In this document: positions 33,118-42,328 of the stretch, piece by piece | Position numbering within the stretch: position 1 is the first letter of the stretch | How the letters are laid out: each line of letters opens with the position of its first letter | Origin: an uncultured Fibrobacter sp. | GTDB lineage: Bacteria > Fibrobacterota > Fibrobacteria > Fibrobacterales > Fibrobacteraceae | Assembly (NCBI RefSeq): GCF_900316465.1 | Contig: NZ_ONDD01000003.1 | Coordinates: 119,864-183,863, forward strand | Direction: 5' to 3' | DNA: 64,000 bases | The notes under the pieces: model-generated | Seen by the model: only the letters and a program-made list of their open reading frames with translations | The model's database searches: none | Told to the model about the DNA's origin: nothing | Translations under genes and position numbers: made by a program

Positions 33118-33126
33118 TTACACGCT

Positions 33127-33906
33127 ATGTCTATTAAAGAACCTGATCAGTCTGTCTGGAACAGATTTTGGCAACAGAAGAACGATATGGACAAGGTTTA
33201 TCCTTCGTCCCCGTCTGTGTTGAATACGATTAAGAAGAATTTTAAGCTCGAAGGCCTCAAGGTTTTGGAAGTGGGTGCCGGTACCGGTCGCGATAGTGCC
33301 GAACTGGCCCGCTTGGGTGCCGACGTCTACGTGCTCGATTACGCCGAAAACAGTTTGAAAATTGTGGATGCCATTCGCGCGAAAGATAACCTTTACGATA
33401 ACCTGAAGCTTGTGCGTGGCGATGCGTTCAAGGCTCCGTTCCCGGATTGCACTTTTGACTTGGTGTTCCATCAGGGCTTGGCCGAACATTTTAAGGATTC
33501 GCTCCCGCTGATCAAGGAAAACTACCGCATTCTAAAGCATGGTGGCCATTGTCTGTGCGACGTGCCGCAGACCGTTCACCCGTACACCGTTATCAAGCAT
33601 ATTCTGATTGCGATGGACAAGTGGTTTGCCGGTTGGGAAAAACAGTTCACCATGCCGCAGCTCAAGAAGCTCATGACCGATGCGGGCTTTGAATGCGTTT
33701 ACGATTATGGCGACTGGATGCGTCCGAACCTGTTCTACCGCATTGTGCGCGAAGTGGGCTTCAAGGTGGGTGTGGAACTGCCGAAGTATCCGCTGCAGGG
33801 GTCTGCTTACCAGAAGGTCAAGGACAAGATTCTTGATTCTCTCGAAAACAATTCGCTTATGCACTACACGCAGTTGTGCATTGGAGTCTTGGGCAAGAAG
33901 CCCTAG
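33127..33906 (+). CDS. Class I SAM-dependent methyltransferase
   Basis: 259 aa. Rossmann motif I VLEVGAGTGRDSAELARLG (~41-59), then ADVYVLDYAENSL (motif II acidic residue), GDAFKAPFPDCTFDLVFHQGLAEHF (motif IV) and the post-motif RILKHGGHCLCDVPQ. Substrate unknown. It heads an operon with a GT4 glycosyltransferase and a flippase-like membrane protein, which suggests a cell-surface glycan or glycolipid as target. The start is probably leaderless (TATATT 9 nt before the ATG). Confidence 0.88.
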   Translation: MSIKEPDQSVWNRFWQQKNDMDKVYPSSPSVLNTIKKNFKLEGLKVLEVGAGTGRDSAELARLGADVYVLDYAENSLKIVDAIRAKDNLYDNLKLVRGDAFKAPFPDCTFDLVFHQGLAEHFKDSLPLIKENYRILKHGGHCLCDVPQTVHPYTVIKHILIAMDKWFAGWEKQFTMPQLKKLMTDAGFECVYDYGDWMRPNLFYRIVREVGFKVGVELPKYPLQGSAYQKVKDKILDSLENNSLMHYTQLCIGVLGKKP

Positions 33907-33909
33907 CCG

Positions 33910-35046
33910 ATGAACATCCTTGTAGTTAATTACCGCGACCGGATGCACCCTGCTGCAGGGGGCGCCGAAAAGCACCTTCACCGTATTTTTTCGCAGATTG
34001 TAGAAGCGGGGCACAAGGTTGTGCTCTTCACGACGGCGTTCGCTGGTTGCAAGGCTCGCGAGACGGTCGATGGAATCGAGGTGATTCGCAAGGGCGGTGA
34101 TTTGCTGTTCCAGCTGACGACGGCGATGAATATTCGCAAGCTGGACCGTGAATTCAATTTTGATGTGGTGGTCGAGGACTTGAACAAGCTTCCGCTGTTT
34201 ACGCCGTTCTTGACCAAGAAACCCGTGGTGGTGCAGATGCACCATTTGTGGCGTGGCTCTATTTTCCATGAGGCATCGTTCCCGATAGCCTTTATGGTGT
34301 GGGCGTTCGAAAGCATTATTCCGTGGTTCTACCGCAAACAACCGTTTGTGGTGGTGAGCCCGAGTACCAAGTACGAACTTCAAGAAATTGGAATCGAGGA
34401 AGACCGCATTTCGGTGATTTATAATGGTTCCGACGATGTGGATCCGTCGCAGGTTGTGACGACCGAAGACGTGCCGAGTACGCCGTACTTTTTGTGGCTT
34501 TCTCGCGTGCACCGCTATAAGGGGATTTGGACGGCGCTTGAAGCGTTCGAAGAATTTGCCGAGAACCATCCGGATGTAAAGCTTGTGGTGGCGGGCGATG
34601 GTCCGCTCCTGAAAAAGATTCCGGCGTGGCTTAAGGAACGCGGGCTTACGGAACGTGTTGATCTTTTGGGATTTGTATCGCCGTCGAAAAAGCGAGCCCT
34701 GCTGCGAAATGCGGTGGCACTCTTGCAGACCAGCTACAAGGAAGGCTGGGGGCTTACTGTTGTAGAAGCTGCAAGACTTGGAACGACGACGATTGCAAGC
34801 GATGTGCCGGGGCTTCGCGATAGCGTTAGAAACGGCGAAACGGGACTCTTGTTCCCGGTGGGGGATTTTCATACTTGTGCGTCCGAAATGGACAGGCTTT
34901 ATAGCGACGACGATTTGCGCACGAGACTTTCGGCGGCGGCAAAAAGCTATGCGGGCGAGTTCCGCTGGGACATTGCAGCCGAGAAGACTCTCGATCTTTT
35001 GCAGGACGCCGTTATAGAGCGACAAGTGGGGGGAGGAAATGAGTAA
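33910..35046 (+). CDS. GT4-family glycosyltransferase
   Basis: 378 aa. GT-B fold: N-terminal HPAAGGAEKHLHRIFSQIVEAGHKVVLFT, VVVSPSTKYELQEIGI, and the donor domain WLSRVHRYKGIWTALEAF, VVAGDGPLLKK, then ETSYKEG-type QTSYKEGWGLTVVEAARLGTTTIASDVPG with the E-x7-E pair of GT4. It transfers a sugar from a nucleotide donor, cytoplasmic side. Starts 3 nt after the methyltransferase stop, and its end overlaps the next gene by 8 nt. Confidence 0.9.
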   Translation: MNILVVNYRDRMHPAAGGAEKHLHRIFSQIVEAGHKVVLFTTAFAGCKARETVDGIEVIRKGGDLLFQLTTAMNIRKLDREFNFDVVVEDLNKLPLFTPFLTKKPVVVQMHHLWRGSIFHEASFPIAFMVWAFESIIPWFYRKQPFVVVSPSTKYELQEIGIEEDRISVIYNGSDDVDPSQVVTTEDVPSTPYFLWLSRVHRYKGIWTALEAFEEFAENHPDVKLVVAGDGPLLKKIPAWLKERGLTERVDLLGFVSPSKKRALLRNAVALLQTSYKEGWGLTVVEAARLGTTTIASDVPGLRDSVRNGETGLLFPVGDFHTCASEMDRLYSDDDLRTRLSAAAKSYAGEFRWDIAAEKTLDLLQDAVIERQVGGGNE

Positions 35047-36061
35047 AATGAATGGCCGACTTAAATCGGCGTTGATTTTTTGTTTGAAGTTAGTCGTGAC
35101 GGCAGTTCCGGCCTACTTTGTGTACCGAAATATCGTGATGGCTCCGGACTGGAGCGTCGATGACTTGTACACGCTGTTTAGTACGCATAGCATTTGGCCT
35201 TTGTTTGTTGCGCTTTTGTGCCTTGGACTTTCGAACTTTACGGCGTGCCTGCAGTGGAAACATTTGCTTGAAAAGCAGAACGTGAAGCTCGGTTACGGGC
35301 ATTTGCTCAAGCTTTATTACGTGGGCTTGTTCTTCAATAACTTTATGCCGGGCAATGTGGGTGGCGATGCCAAGAAGGTTTATGACATCCGCATGCAGGG
35401 TGGTCAGGATTCCGTGGGCGCTGGGCTTACGGCGACCTTCTTTGATCGCCTTTACGGGCTGTTCTTTATTACGCTGTTTGCGCTTGCGATGGGCTTGTTG
35501 TTTTTTATGCACGATGAAGCTCAGCGCTCGTTCATGTGGCCCTCGGTTTGGATTTTCCTGGGATTCTGCGCGCTGTTTGCCGCCCTTTGCAGCCGTAGGC
35601 TCGGGCGCTTGCTGTGCAAGGTGCTTACGAAGATTTTTCCGAAAAAGATTAACGAACGCCTGATTCACATGTTCGAACGGTTCCAACACTTTCGTTCGGC
35701 AAAGCTCTTGGTGTCTATCAACTTGCTTTCGGCGGTGACTCAGGGCCTTCGAATCTTGGTGCACTATTTTTGCGGAATCGCGGTCGGTGTGGACCTCTCG
35801 ATTTCGTGGTATTTTTACTACATCCCGCTGGTTGCAATCGTGAGTGCGCTCCCGATATCAATTGGCGGTTTTGGCCCGCGTGAACTTTTGGCGCAGTCGC
35901 TGTTTGCTCGTGCCGGAGTGCCTGGGCTTGAATCGGTGGTGATTCAGCTGCTTGCTTACTTAGTGAGTTTGGTGCTGAGCCTGTTCGGCGCATTCGTATT
36001 TTTGCTTGGCGGAACGCCTGCGACAAATACGCCTGCTAAGACTACGGGCGAGCCGAAATAA
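35039..36061 (+). CDS. Flippase-like/LPG synthase TM-domain (UPF0104-type) membrane protein
   Basis: 340 aa with about eight hydrophobic helices. Family landmarks: GNVGGDAKKVYDIR near residue 105, TATFFDRLYGLFFITLF, ISWYFYYIPLVAIVSALPISIGGFGPRELLAQSLFARAG. Such proteins are the membrane part of lysylphosphatidylglycerol synthase or are associated with glycolipid export. GGGAGG precedes the start; an ATG at 35048 is an alternative that gives longer spacing. Third gene of the operon from 33127. Confidence 0.85.
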   Translation: MSKMNGRLKSALIFCLKLVVTAVPAYFVYRNIVMAPDWSVDDLYTLFSTHSIWPLFVALLCLGLSNFTACLQWKHLLEKQNVKLGYGHLLKLYYVGLFFNNFMPGNVGGDAKKVYDIRMQGGQDSVGAGLTATFFDRLYGLFFITLFALAMGLLFFMHDEAQRSFMWPSVWIFLGFCALFAALCSRRLGRLLCKVLTKIFPKKINERLIHMFERFQHFRSAKLLVSINLLSAVTQGLRILVHYFCGIAVGVDLSISWYFYYIPLVAIVSALPISIGGFGPRELLAQSLFARAGVPGLESVVIQLLAYLVSLVLSLFGAFVFLLGGTPATNTPAKTTGEPK

Positions 36062-36160
36062 TTCGACGGCGCAGGCCTTGAACAGACGTTGGGGCGTGCG
36101 ACGGTTTTTAAATAGCGGTGGCGATTTACATGTACTTCGCCCCATTCCATACGAGGCGTT

Positions 36161-38365
36161 ATGGACGCCGAAGAAATCCTGAAAGGGTTGAATTCTGACC
36201 AGCGTGCAGCGGTGCTGCACGACCATGAACGAGGTGCACAACTTTTGATTTTGGCGGGGGCCGGCTCGGGCAAGACTTCCGTCTTGACCAAGCGAATCCA
36301 GTATAGGATTCTTTGCGGTGTAGAACCTGAAAAAATCTTGGCGCTGACTTTCACCGCAAAGGCCGCCGCCGAAATGCGGGAACGCGTGCAAAAGCTGTTC
36401 CCGAATGCGGGCGTGCGATTGTGTACGTTCCATTCGCTTGCGCTTTACATGCTGAAGTGCAAGGTACCGTGCGGGAAAAAGGGTGGCGCGGGCGGCGAGT
36501 GCCCGGCTTATGAACTGCTTGGCTTCAAGAAAATTCCTTCGCCGACGGAGTCTTCGGAACGTGAATTTTCACAGGCGCTTTCGAAGCTCAAGTTGAAGGT
36601 CAAAGTGTCGCGGGAAAACTTGTTTTCGGACTGCTATGGCGCGGCGGTGTCGGCGAAACTGCAACCGCTTCGTGAAGCGGTTCTGGAATCGGGCCAAGTC
36701 GTTTTTGAAGACTTAATCTATTCGGCGATTCAATTGCTCGAAACCAACGAAACGGCGCGGGATTACTTTCGCGAACAGTGGAAAGAAATATTGGTGGACG
36801 AGTACCAAGATATAAATCCCTCGCAGTATCGCTTGGTGAAAGGTTTGCTCGGCGATAGAAAGCAACTGTTTGTCGTAGGTGATGATGATCAAGCCATTTA
36901 CGGGTTTCGCGGCGCCGACATCGGAAACATCGAACGCTTTTGTGAAGACTTCAAGGAGTCAACGCAGATTCGCTTGGAATGGAATTACCGCTCGGTGCCG
37001 AATGTGCTCTATTTGGCAAATGATATTTTCAAGAATAAGCCGATTCACCTGCGCAAGATGCTCCGGGCTGGCAACTTGAACGGTTCCGGCGGAAATCCGC
37101 TCTATAAGGAAAATCGTAAACCCGAGATCTGGGAATCCGATAACCCCGTCGAAGAAATTCAGAAGATTGTCGTGTCCATCAAGGAACTTCGTGAAGGCTA
37201 TGACCTTGCCTGGAAAAACTTTGCGATTTTGGTTCGCTACAACCGTCAGCGCCTTTATTACGAGCAGGCTCTCCGCGACTATAACATTCCGATTGCAGGC
37301 GACGTGATGACAGATACAGGCGATGCTTCGCCCGAGATGACGGTTGAAGACGGTGTGCATATAGAGACTGTGCATGCATCCAAGGGACTCCAGTATGCGG
37401 TGGTGTATTACGCGGGCTTATGCGAAAAACTCACGCCCGGAGAATGTACGGGAGACAGTAAAGCCCGAAAACGCCAGCTAGATGAGGAACGAAGGCTTTA
37501 TTACGTGGGGGTGACCCGTGCCGAGGCCTGCCTGTTTTTGTTATATTGCAAGCGTAGATTCTGGAAAGGCAAATTGCGAAGGTTTCGGCGTTCGAGATTT
37601 TTGCCTCACGAAAGAAATCGAAGTACGGAATGGAGTATGCCTGTAATCTTGTTTAAAATTTATGTGGCGGTTGCGGTGTTGGGATATATGCTTTTTTATA
37701 TCTTGACGCTTCCGTTTACGACGCTTTATCACGGAAAAAATTTTGACGCATGGCTTGACCGCAAGATTCAGGATTTTTCAAGATACTGCATGAAGGTGCT
37801 GCGCGTAGACTTGACGATTGAAGATCAGGCGCAGCTCGGTAAAGTGGATTGGAGCCGCCCGGTGTTCGTTGTCGGGAACCATAATTCGTTTGCGGATATT
37901 CCGATTGTCTTTTTGGCTCTCCAGAAGACCGTGGGTTTTGTTGCGAAAAAGTCGCTCGGTCGTATTCCGTTCTTGCATTTTTGGATGCTCAAAATCGGTT
38001 GCGTCTTGGTGAACCGCGAAAAGGGCGGTGCCGCCAAGGCGGTGCGCCAGGCAGTTTCTGAAAGAGGAAACTCGGCACGCGTGTTTATATTCCCTGAAGG
38101 CACTCGCAGTAAGACTGGTGCGCTTGGCACTTTCAAGAGTGGCGTATTCCGCTTTGCTTGCGAAAACGATGCCTTCATGTTGCCGCTTGTCATCAAGGGC
38201 TCGGGCCCCGTGTGGGAACGCCGTAAGGATACCAAGCGTTGCAAGGTGAATGTGAAGGTGCTTGCACCAATCGATGTTCTGGAGTGCCGCAAAGAAAACG
38301 AAAAGTTTGACCCCAAGATTCACATGCTCCCCATGGTCCACAAGATGATGGAGGATGCCCTGTGA
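36161..38365 (+). CDS. In-frame fusion: UvrD/Rep-like helicase (1-~485) with PlsC-type acyltransferase (~493-734)
   Basis: 734 aa in one uninterrupted frame. Helicase motifs: Walker A GAGSGKT (33-39), TFTAKAAAEM, LVDEYQD (Walker B), VVGDDDQAIYGFRGAD, LEWNYRS (~273), TVHASKGLQY (~403) and YVGVTRAEA (~448), ending with RSRFLPHE as UvrD-type helicases do. Only ~130 residues separate the EWNYRS and VHASKG motifs, so the 2B region is reduced. After a short linker, Met493 begins a TM-like segment, then NHNSFAD (573-579, HxxxxD) and FPEGTRS (~644-650) of lysophosphatidate acyltransferase. It ends GTG-overlapping with murI. A lost stop between two genes, or internal initiation at Met493, are alternatives. 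Confidence 0.85.
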   Translation: MDAEEILKGLNSDQRAAVLHDHERGAQLLILAGAGSGKTSVLTKRIQYRILCGVEPEKILALTFTAKAAAEMRERVQKLFPNAGVRLCTFHSLALYMLKCKVPCGKKGGAGGECPAYELLGFKKIPSPTESSEREFSQALSKLKLKVKVSRENLFSDCYGAAVSAKLQPLREAVLESGQVVFEDLIYSAIQLLETNETARDYFREQWKEILVDEYQDINPSQYRLVKGLLGDRKQLFVVGDDDQAIYGFRGADIGNIERFCEDFKESTQIRLEWNYRSVPNVLYLANDIFKNKPIHLRKMLRAGNLNGSGGNPLYKENRKPEIWESDNPVEEIQKIVVSIKELREGYDLAWKNFAILVRYNRQRLYYEQALRDYNIPIAGDVMTDTGDASPEMTVEDGVHIETVHASKGLQYAVVYYAGLCEKLTPGECTGDSKARKRQLDEERRLYYVGVTRAEACLFLLYCKRRFWKGKLRRFRRSRFLPHERNRSTEWSMPVILFKIYVAVAVLGYMLFYILTLPFTTLYHGKNFDAWLDRKIQDFSRYCMKVLRVDLTIEDQAQLGKVDWSRPVFVVGNHNSFADIPIVFLALQKTVGFVAKKSLGRIPFLHFWMLKIGCVLVNREKGGAAKAVRQAVSERGNSARVFIFPEGTRSKTGALGTFKSGVFRFACENDAFMLPLVIKGSGPVWERRKDTKRCKVNVKVLAPIDVLECRKENEKFDPKIHMLPMVHKMMEDAL

Positions 38366-39171
38366 TAGGTGTGTTCGATTCGGGCTTTGGCGGACTTACC
38401 ATTCTCAGAAACCTGCAGAAGGCGCTCCCGCAGTACGACTACCTTTATTTGGGCGATAACGCTCGCGCCCCTTATGGTTCGCGTACGTTCGAAACGATTT
38501 TCCGCTATACGCTGCAGGCGGTTCGCGAATTGTTTAGCCGCGGCTGCCCTTTGGTGATTCTCGCTTGTAATACGGCGTCGGCGAAGGCGCTCCGTAGCAT
38601 TCAGCAAGATGTTCTGCCGTATGAATTCCCGGACAAGCGCGTGCTCGGCATTGTGCGACCCACCGCCGAAGAAATCGGCAAGTTCAGTAAGTCGGGGCAT
38701 ATCGGCATTTTCGGGACGGCGGGTACGGTTTCGTCGGGCAGCTACCTGATAGAAATCAACCATTTCTACCCCGAGCTCAAGGTGACGCAACATGCTTGCC
38801 CCATGTGGGTGCCGTTGGTCGAATATGGCGAAAGGGAATCCGAAGGCGCCCGATTCTTTGTCAAGAAGGATGTAGACGCCCTGCTCGCCCAAGACCCGGA
38901 TATCGATACGGTCTTGCTCGCCTGCACCCATTACCCGCTCCTGGAGGGGGCGATTCGTGCCGCCCTGCCTCCTCATGTGAAGCTCGTGTTCCAGGGAGAT
39001 ATCGTGTCTGAAAAGACCGTGGACTACCTGAAACGCCATCCGGAGATGGATGTTCGCCTTACAAAAAATGGAAAAACCAGGTTTTTGACCACCGATACCG
39101 CGAAATTCTTCGAAAAAGGGGCATCGCTCTTTGGAATGACCGGTTTTTCGGCAGAGTCAGTTACCTTTTAG
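38362..39171 (+). CDS. murI: Glutamate racemase
   Basis: 269 aa. FDSGFGG (5-11), GDNARAPYG, LACNTASAKAL (Cys69) and LLACTHYPLL (Cys188) are the racemase motifs with both catalytic cysteines. It provides D-glutamate for peptidoglycan. The GTG start overlaps the stop of the fused helicase-acyltransferase gene by 4 nt, showing translational coupling. Confidence 0.96.
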   Translation: MIGVFDSGFGGLTILRNLQKALPQYDYLYLGDNARAPYGSRTFETIFRYTLQAVRELFSRGCPLVILACNTASAKALRSIQQDVLPYEFPDKRVLGIVRPTAEEIGKFSKSGHIGIFGTAGTVSSGSYLIEINHFYPELKVTQHACPMWVPLVEYGERESEGARFFVKKDVDALLAQDPDIDTVLLACTHYPLLEGAIRAALPPHVKLVFQGDIVSEKTVDYLKRHPEMDVRLTKNGKTRFLTTDTAKFFEKGASLFGMTGFSAESVTF

Positions 39172-39183
39172 CTTATAAATTTG

Positions 39184-39311
39184 TATCTTGCATACTGAAA
39201 ATAAGCAACGGACTGCCATAAGTAGTCCGATTGTAAGATTTATATAAAAAGGGGACCCCGGACCAAAAATTCGGGGTTCCCAAAGTTTAACCTAACTAGA
39301 GTGGATGACAA
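39184..39311 (+). promoter_or_regulatory. Leader of the 39312 gene with two hairpins
   Basis: A TATCTT (39184-39189) is followed by CGGACT / AGTCCG (~39209-39230) and GGGACCCCG / CGGGGTTCCC (~39252-39281), then ~30 nt to the ATG. No T-run follows the second hairpin, so it is not a simple terminator. A structured 5' UTR or attenuator is possible. Confidence 0.35.
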
Positions 39312-39950
39312 ATGCCTAAAACACAGATCAATCTCGAAGGTTGGCAGGATTACCGCGGCAACGCTGCTGGTAGCTTGCTCTACGTCGAAACCAGCCACCA
39401 GTCCGAAATGCCGGTCCGCGACCAGCTCAACGAAAACGGCAAGGGTTTTCTTTATGAACCCAACTATGAAACCAGCACCTATGGTCTGATGAGCTGCTAT
39501 AACGTGAAGGCGATCAACGCAATCCTCAAGGCAAAGAGCCGCTACATTCTGTTCGGCACCCGTTACGAAGGCCTGAGCGATTCCGAACTCCGCAACAAGT
39601 ACTTGATTATGGGTTACATGCGCATCGACAAGATCAAGGACGTGCGTACCCGCCACATCCAGCGCTACATGGCTAATCCGGAACTCCAGGAACCGGAATG
39701 CATGCAGATGGAACACAACTGGGCTGTTTATGGCCCCATGCGCTTTGTCTCTATGAACGATGCCTTCGTGGTGACCGACGAAATCCTCAAGGAATGGGGC
39801 TATCGCGGACACGCTAGCCGTCAGCTCAAGGCCGTGTTCAAGAAGGAACATCTGGAACAGATTCTTTCTTACCTTGATTCCAAGGACGACATGATCGACG
39901 AATATATCGCAACGGTCGACGAATACAAGGAAGCTCTCGAAGAAGGCTAA
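39312..39950 (+). CDS. Conserved-looking protein of unknown function
   Basis: 212 aa, no signal peptide and no membrane helix, so cytoplasmic. Segments RYILFGTRYEGLSDSELRNKYLIMGYMRIDKIKDVRTRHIQRYM look like an alpha/beta nucleic-acid or small-molecule binding domain, but I recognise no family. Codon use is like the ribosomal genes nearby, hinting at strong expression. Preceded by a hairpin-containing leader and followed by a strong terminator. Confidence 0.7.
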   Translation: MPKTQINLEGWQDYRGNAAGSLLYVETSHQSEMPVRDQLNENGKGFLYEPNYETSTYGLMSCYNVKAINAILKAKSRYILFGTRYEGLSDSELRNKYLIMGYMRIDKIKDVRTRHIQRYMANPELQEPECMQMEHNWAVYGPMRFVSMNDAFVVTDEILKEWGYRGHASRQLKAVFKKEHLEQILSYLDSKDDMIDEYIATVDEYKEALEEG

Positions 39951-39968
39951 TTGAGTTGCTGAAGCAAC

Positions 39969-39999
39969 AAAAAAAAGCGGGCTAAAGCCCGCTTTTTTT
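39969..39999. terminator. Bidirectional terminator
   Basis: AGCGGGCT-AA-AGCCCGCT with A8 on the left and T8 on the right; ends the 39312 gene and, on the minus strand, the GH30 gene. Confidence 0.9.
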
Positions 40000-40058
40000 G
40001 TTATGTGTGATGTGAGATGAGCTGTTTTAGATTTTCATCTCACATCAATCATTTCACA

Positions 40059-42170
40059 TTATTTCTTGATGGCCTTGATGGTCGAGGACTTGGTCTTTAC
40101 GAGATACATGCCCTGACGGAGGTCGAGGCGCAGCGTACCGTCGGCGTTCAGAGCCTGGCCTTTGATGCCGCTCCACACGAGGTTGCCATTCAGGTCGAAG
40201 ATTTTTGCCGGGGCGAAACGGTCGTTCGCGACAAATTTCGGTGCCTTTGCGATGCCGGTCGAGGTGCAACCCGTAGCCACAATCTTTGCAATGTAGATTC
40301 CGGTTGCGTCGCTGTTGAAGTGCAGGGCGGTAGAGCCGTTGTCGCCTTCTTTTTCAAGATCCACCGTGGTTTCGCTCCAGCTGTTTGCGGCGGCGGTGCG
40401 GCCATACTGGTAGTCGACCCAGCTGCCACCATTTGCGGCACCCACGTTCACGTAGGCGTTGGAAGTGCCCTGGCTGCGCATGGTAATCACCAGTTCGGAG
40501 CAGTTTGCCAGTGCGGCGGCGCCTTCTTCGCTGATGCTCACGAGCTGGCTCTTGTAGCCGCATTCGGCCTGTTCGCAACCGGCGAGCGGTACGCTGACAT
40601 AACCGGTAATGCCGTCGAGTTCGCCGGCTTCGTAGGTGACGGCGCCGAGGTCGTCGCTCATGGCCTGCCAGGTAGAAACATCGGAGGTCTTAGAGTAGTC
40701 GAGAATGACGACGTCTGGTGCCGGGACAATGACCGGTTCTGTGTAGTTCGGGTCGGTGGTTTCGTCTTGGCAGGCGGCGACGGTCGAGGCGGCTGCGGTC
40801 TTGGTGAACACAAGCGTCGTTACCGAACGAGCGGGGAGCATGTAGCAGGTAGCGAGCGTGATGTTCTTGCTCTTGAAGCCGTTTTCCTTGGACTGCACGG
40901 CGGTTGCGACGTTCATGCCGCTGATAGCCGGAGCGTCAAGCTTGATGGCGGTCTTGCCGGTATTGATGACGACTACGGAAACAGAGTCGCCGGAGGGGCT
41001 TGCGAAAGCGACCGTCTTGAGGTCATTTTCAGTGGTGGAGGCAGAGATGGCCTTCCAGCCCGGATTCACGAACTTGGAATAGTGACGCATGGCGTGGTAT
41101 TCAGGGCCGATGACGATTTCGTCTTTCTTGCAGCTGCCCCAGCCTTGGGTGCAAACGCCGATAAGCTGGCCGGTGCCGTTACCCCAGAAGAGTTCCCAAG
41201 CGATATAACCGCCGAGCTGGCCGTCGGTAAAGCCGACCTGCATAATGTGGGCGAGGCCTACCATGTCTTCTTCGCGGGTCTTGTCGAGCATGTTGCAGAA
41301 TTCGGTCATGATAATCGGCTTGCCCTTGCCGCCGTATGTGGAGCCGATGGCCTTCATGGACTTGCGGAAGTTTTCGGGAGCGAGGTAGTTGTTGCCGGCG
41401 TTGTCGTTGCCATCGCCTGCGTGATACAGGTGGTAGGCGTAGCCGTCCAGCTTGCTGTCGTCCAGTTCCTTGGCGTACTTTTCAAAGTTGTCGTAGCCGA
41501 TGCCGAGCGGTTCCGGTCCGAGAATTTTGGTTTGGCCTTTCACGGCGTCATAGACTGCATTCAAAGCTTCTTTGTAGCCGGCCATTTCGCTTGTTTCGGT
41601 GGGCTCGAACAGGGTTTCTTCGTAGTCGGCATTCATGTCCGGTTCGTTCTGAATACTAATGTAGTCCGGCGTGATACCTGCGGCCTTGTAGGCTTCGAGA
41701 CTCTTTTTCCACCAGTTGGCGAAATCTGTGTATGCGTAAGAACCATAGGCGTCGCCACTGACTTTTTTCAGGGAGTTGTCGGCCGAACTTGAACCGTCCT
41801 TACCGTTCACGCTGCCGCTCGGCTTGAGGCTGCCCGGTGCAGACCAGCTAGACATTTCGATCTTGACATGGTCGCCGAGGCGCTGCTTGGCGGCCTGCAC
41901 GATGGCAATGTCATCTTGGCTTACCTTGGCGGTGTCTGCCTGAAGCCAGTTGCCCACGCGCAAAAGGGAAAGGTTGAGGCCGGTAAAGGCGGTGTCAAAA
42001 AGAGCTTCCTTGTTTTGGTCGGCAAGAGCCGTAATCCAGCTCTGGTAATAAACAGAGCCGCCACCGAAACCGACGATTTCTTGCTTGGTTGCGGTTGGGT
42101 CGACGGTAATACTTGCTGCAGAAGCGATTGTGGCTGCAGCGAGGGCTGCAGTAGAAAGTTTTTTCATCAT
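40059..42170 (-). CDS. Secreted GH30-family xylanase-like enzyme with C-terminal sorting domain
   Basis: 703 aa. Signal peptide to ~19. GH30 fold: IVGFGGGSVYYQSW, LSLLRVGNWLQ, SSWSAPGSLKPSGSV; acid/base Glu176 in SIQNEPDM and nucleophile Glu290 in IIMTEFCNM. A beta-side domain follows (~365-450, SVVVINTGK). Residues ~490-640 (DVVILDYSKTSDVSTWQAMSDDL ... STALHFNSDATGIYIAKIVATG) form a jelly-roll carbohydrate-binding-like module. The C-terminus (FDLNGNLVWSGIKGQ ... RQGMYLVKTKSSTIKAIKK) is the shared sorting domain. Acts on xylan or glucuronoxylan outside the cell; exact specificity inferred. GGAG lies ~7 nt before the ATG. Confidence 0.9.
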   Translation of the reverse strand: MMKKLSTAALAAATIASAASITVDPTATKQEIVGFGGGSVYYQSWITALADQNKEALFDTAFTGLNLSLLRVGNWLQADTAKVSQDDIAIVQAAKQRLGDHVKIEMSSWSAPGSLKPSGSVNGKDGSSSADNSLKKVSGDAYGSYAYTDFANWWKKSLEAYKAAGITPDYISIQNEPDMNADYEETLFEPTETSEMAGYKEALNAVYDAVKGQTKILGPEPLGIGYDNFEKYAKELDDSKLDGYAYHLYHAGDGNDNAGNNYLAPENFRKSMKAIGSTYGGKGKPIIMTEFCNMLDKTREEDMVGLAHIMQVGFTDGQLGGYIAWELFWGNGTGQLIGVCTQGWGSCKKDEIVIGPEYHAMRHYSKFVNPGWKAISASTTENDLKTVAFASPSGDSVSVVVINTGKTAIKLDAPAISGMNVATAVQSKENGFKSKNITLATCYMLPARSVTTLVFTKTAAASTVAACQDETTDPNYTEPVIVPAPDVVILDYSKTSDVSTWQAMSDDLGAVTYEAGELDGITGYVSVPLAGCEQAECGYKSQLVSISEEGAAALANCSELVITMRSQGTSNAYVNVGAANGGSWVDYQYGRTAAANSWSETTVDLEKEGDNGSTALHFNSDATGIYIAKIVATGCTSTGIAKAPKFVANDRFAPAKIFDLNGNLVWSGIKGQALNADGTLRLDLRQGMYLVKTKSSTIKAIKK

Positions 42171-42315
42171 AACACAACTCCAAATTTTGGTTGAAGATAG
42201 CTTTATTTTTCGGTTCTGTTTACCCTAGAATTGTAAAAAAGAAATCGCAAAAAGTGGCCTGCTTAAGAATGGTTCTATTTTAGGGGTTTATTGTTCCGAA
42301 TTGTAAGTATTTGGG

Positions 42316-42321
42316 TATATT
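42316..42321 (+). promoter_or_regulatory. Predicted -10, leaderless promoter of HETGH membrane protein
   Basis: TATATT, 7 nt, ATG at 42329. Confidence 0.5.
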
Positions 42322-42328
42322 TAGAGTG

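Larger units (their letters stand above)
32649..33126. other. Long intergenic region with a promoter, a tiny ORF and a structured GC-rich tract
   Basis: TTGCAA (32715-32720), an 18-nt spacer and TATATT (32739-32744) form a + strand promoter. An 18-codon ORF begins at 32756. A G8 run lies at 32835-32842. From 32879 to ~33040 lies a GC-rich, palindromic tract with a repeat element, and TATATT of the methyltransferase promoter is at 33112-33117. No gene of normal size is visible; a small RNA is possible. Confidence 0.5.

Noticed and set aside
40017..41792. 591-codon open frame on the + strand
   Set aside because: It is antisense to the GH30 gene, which has signal peptide, catalytic motifs and a ribosome binding site; the antisense product shows no motif and arises from codon bias.
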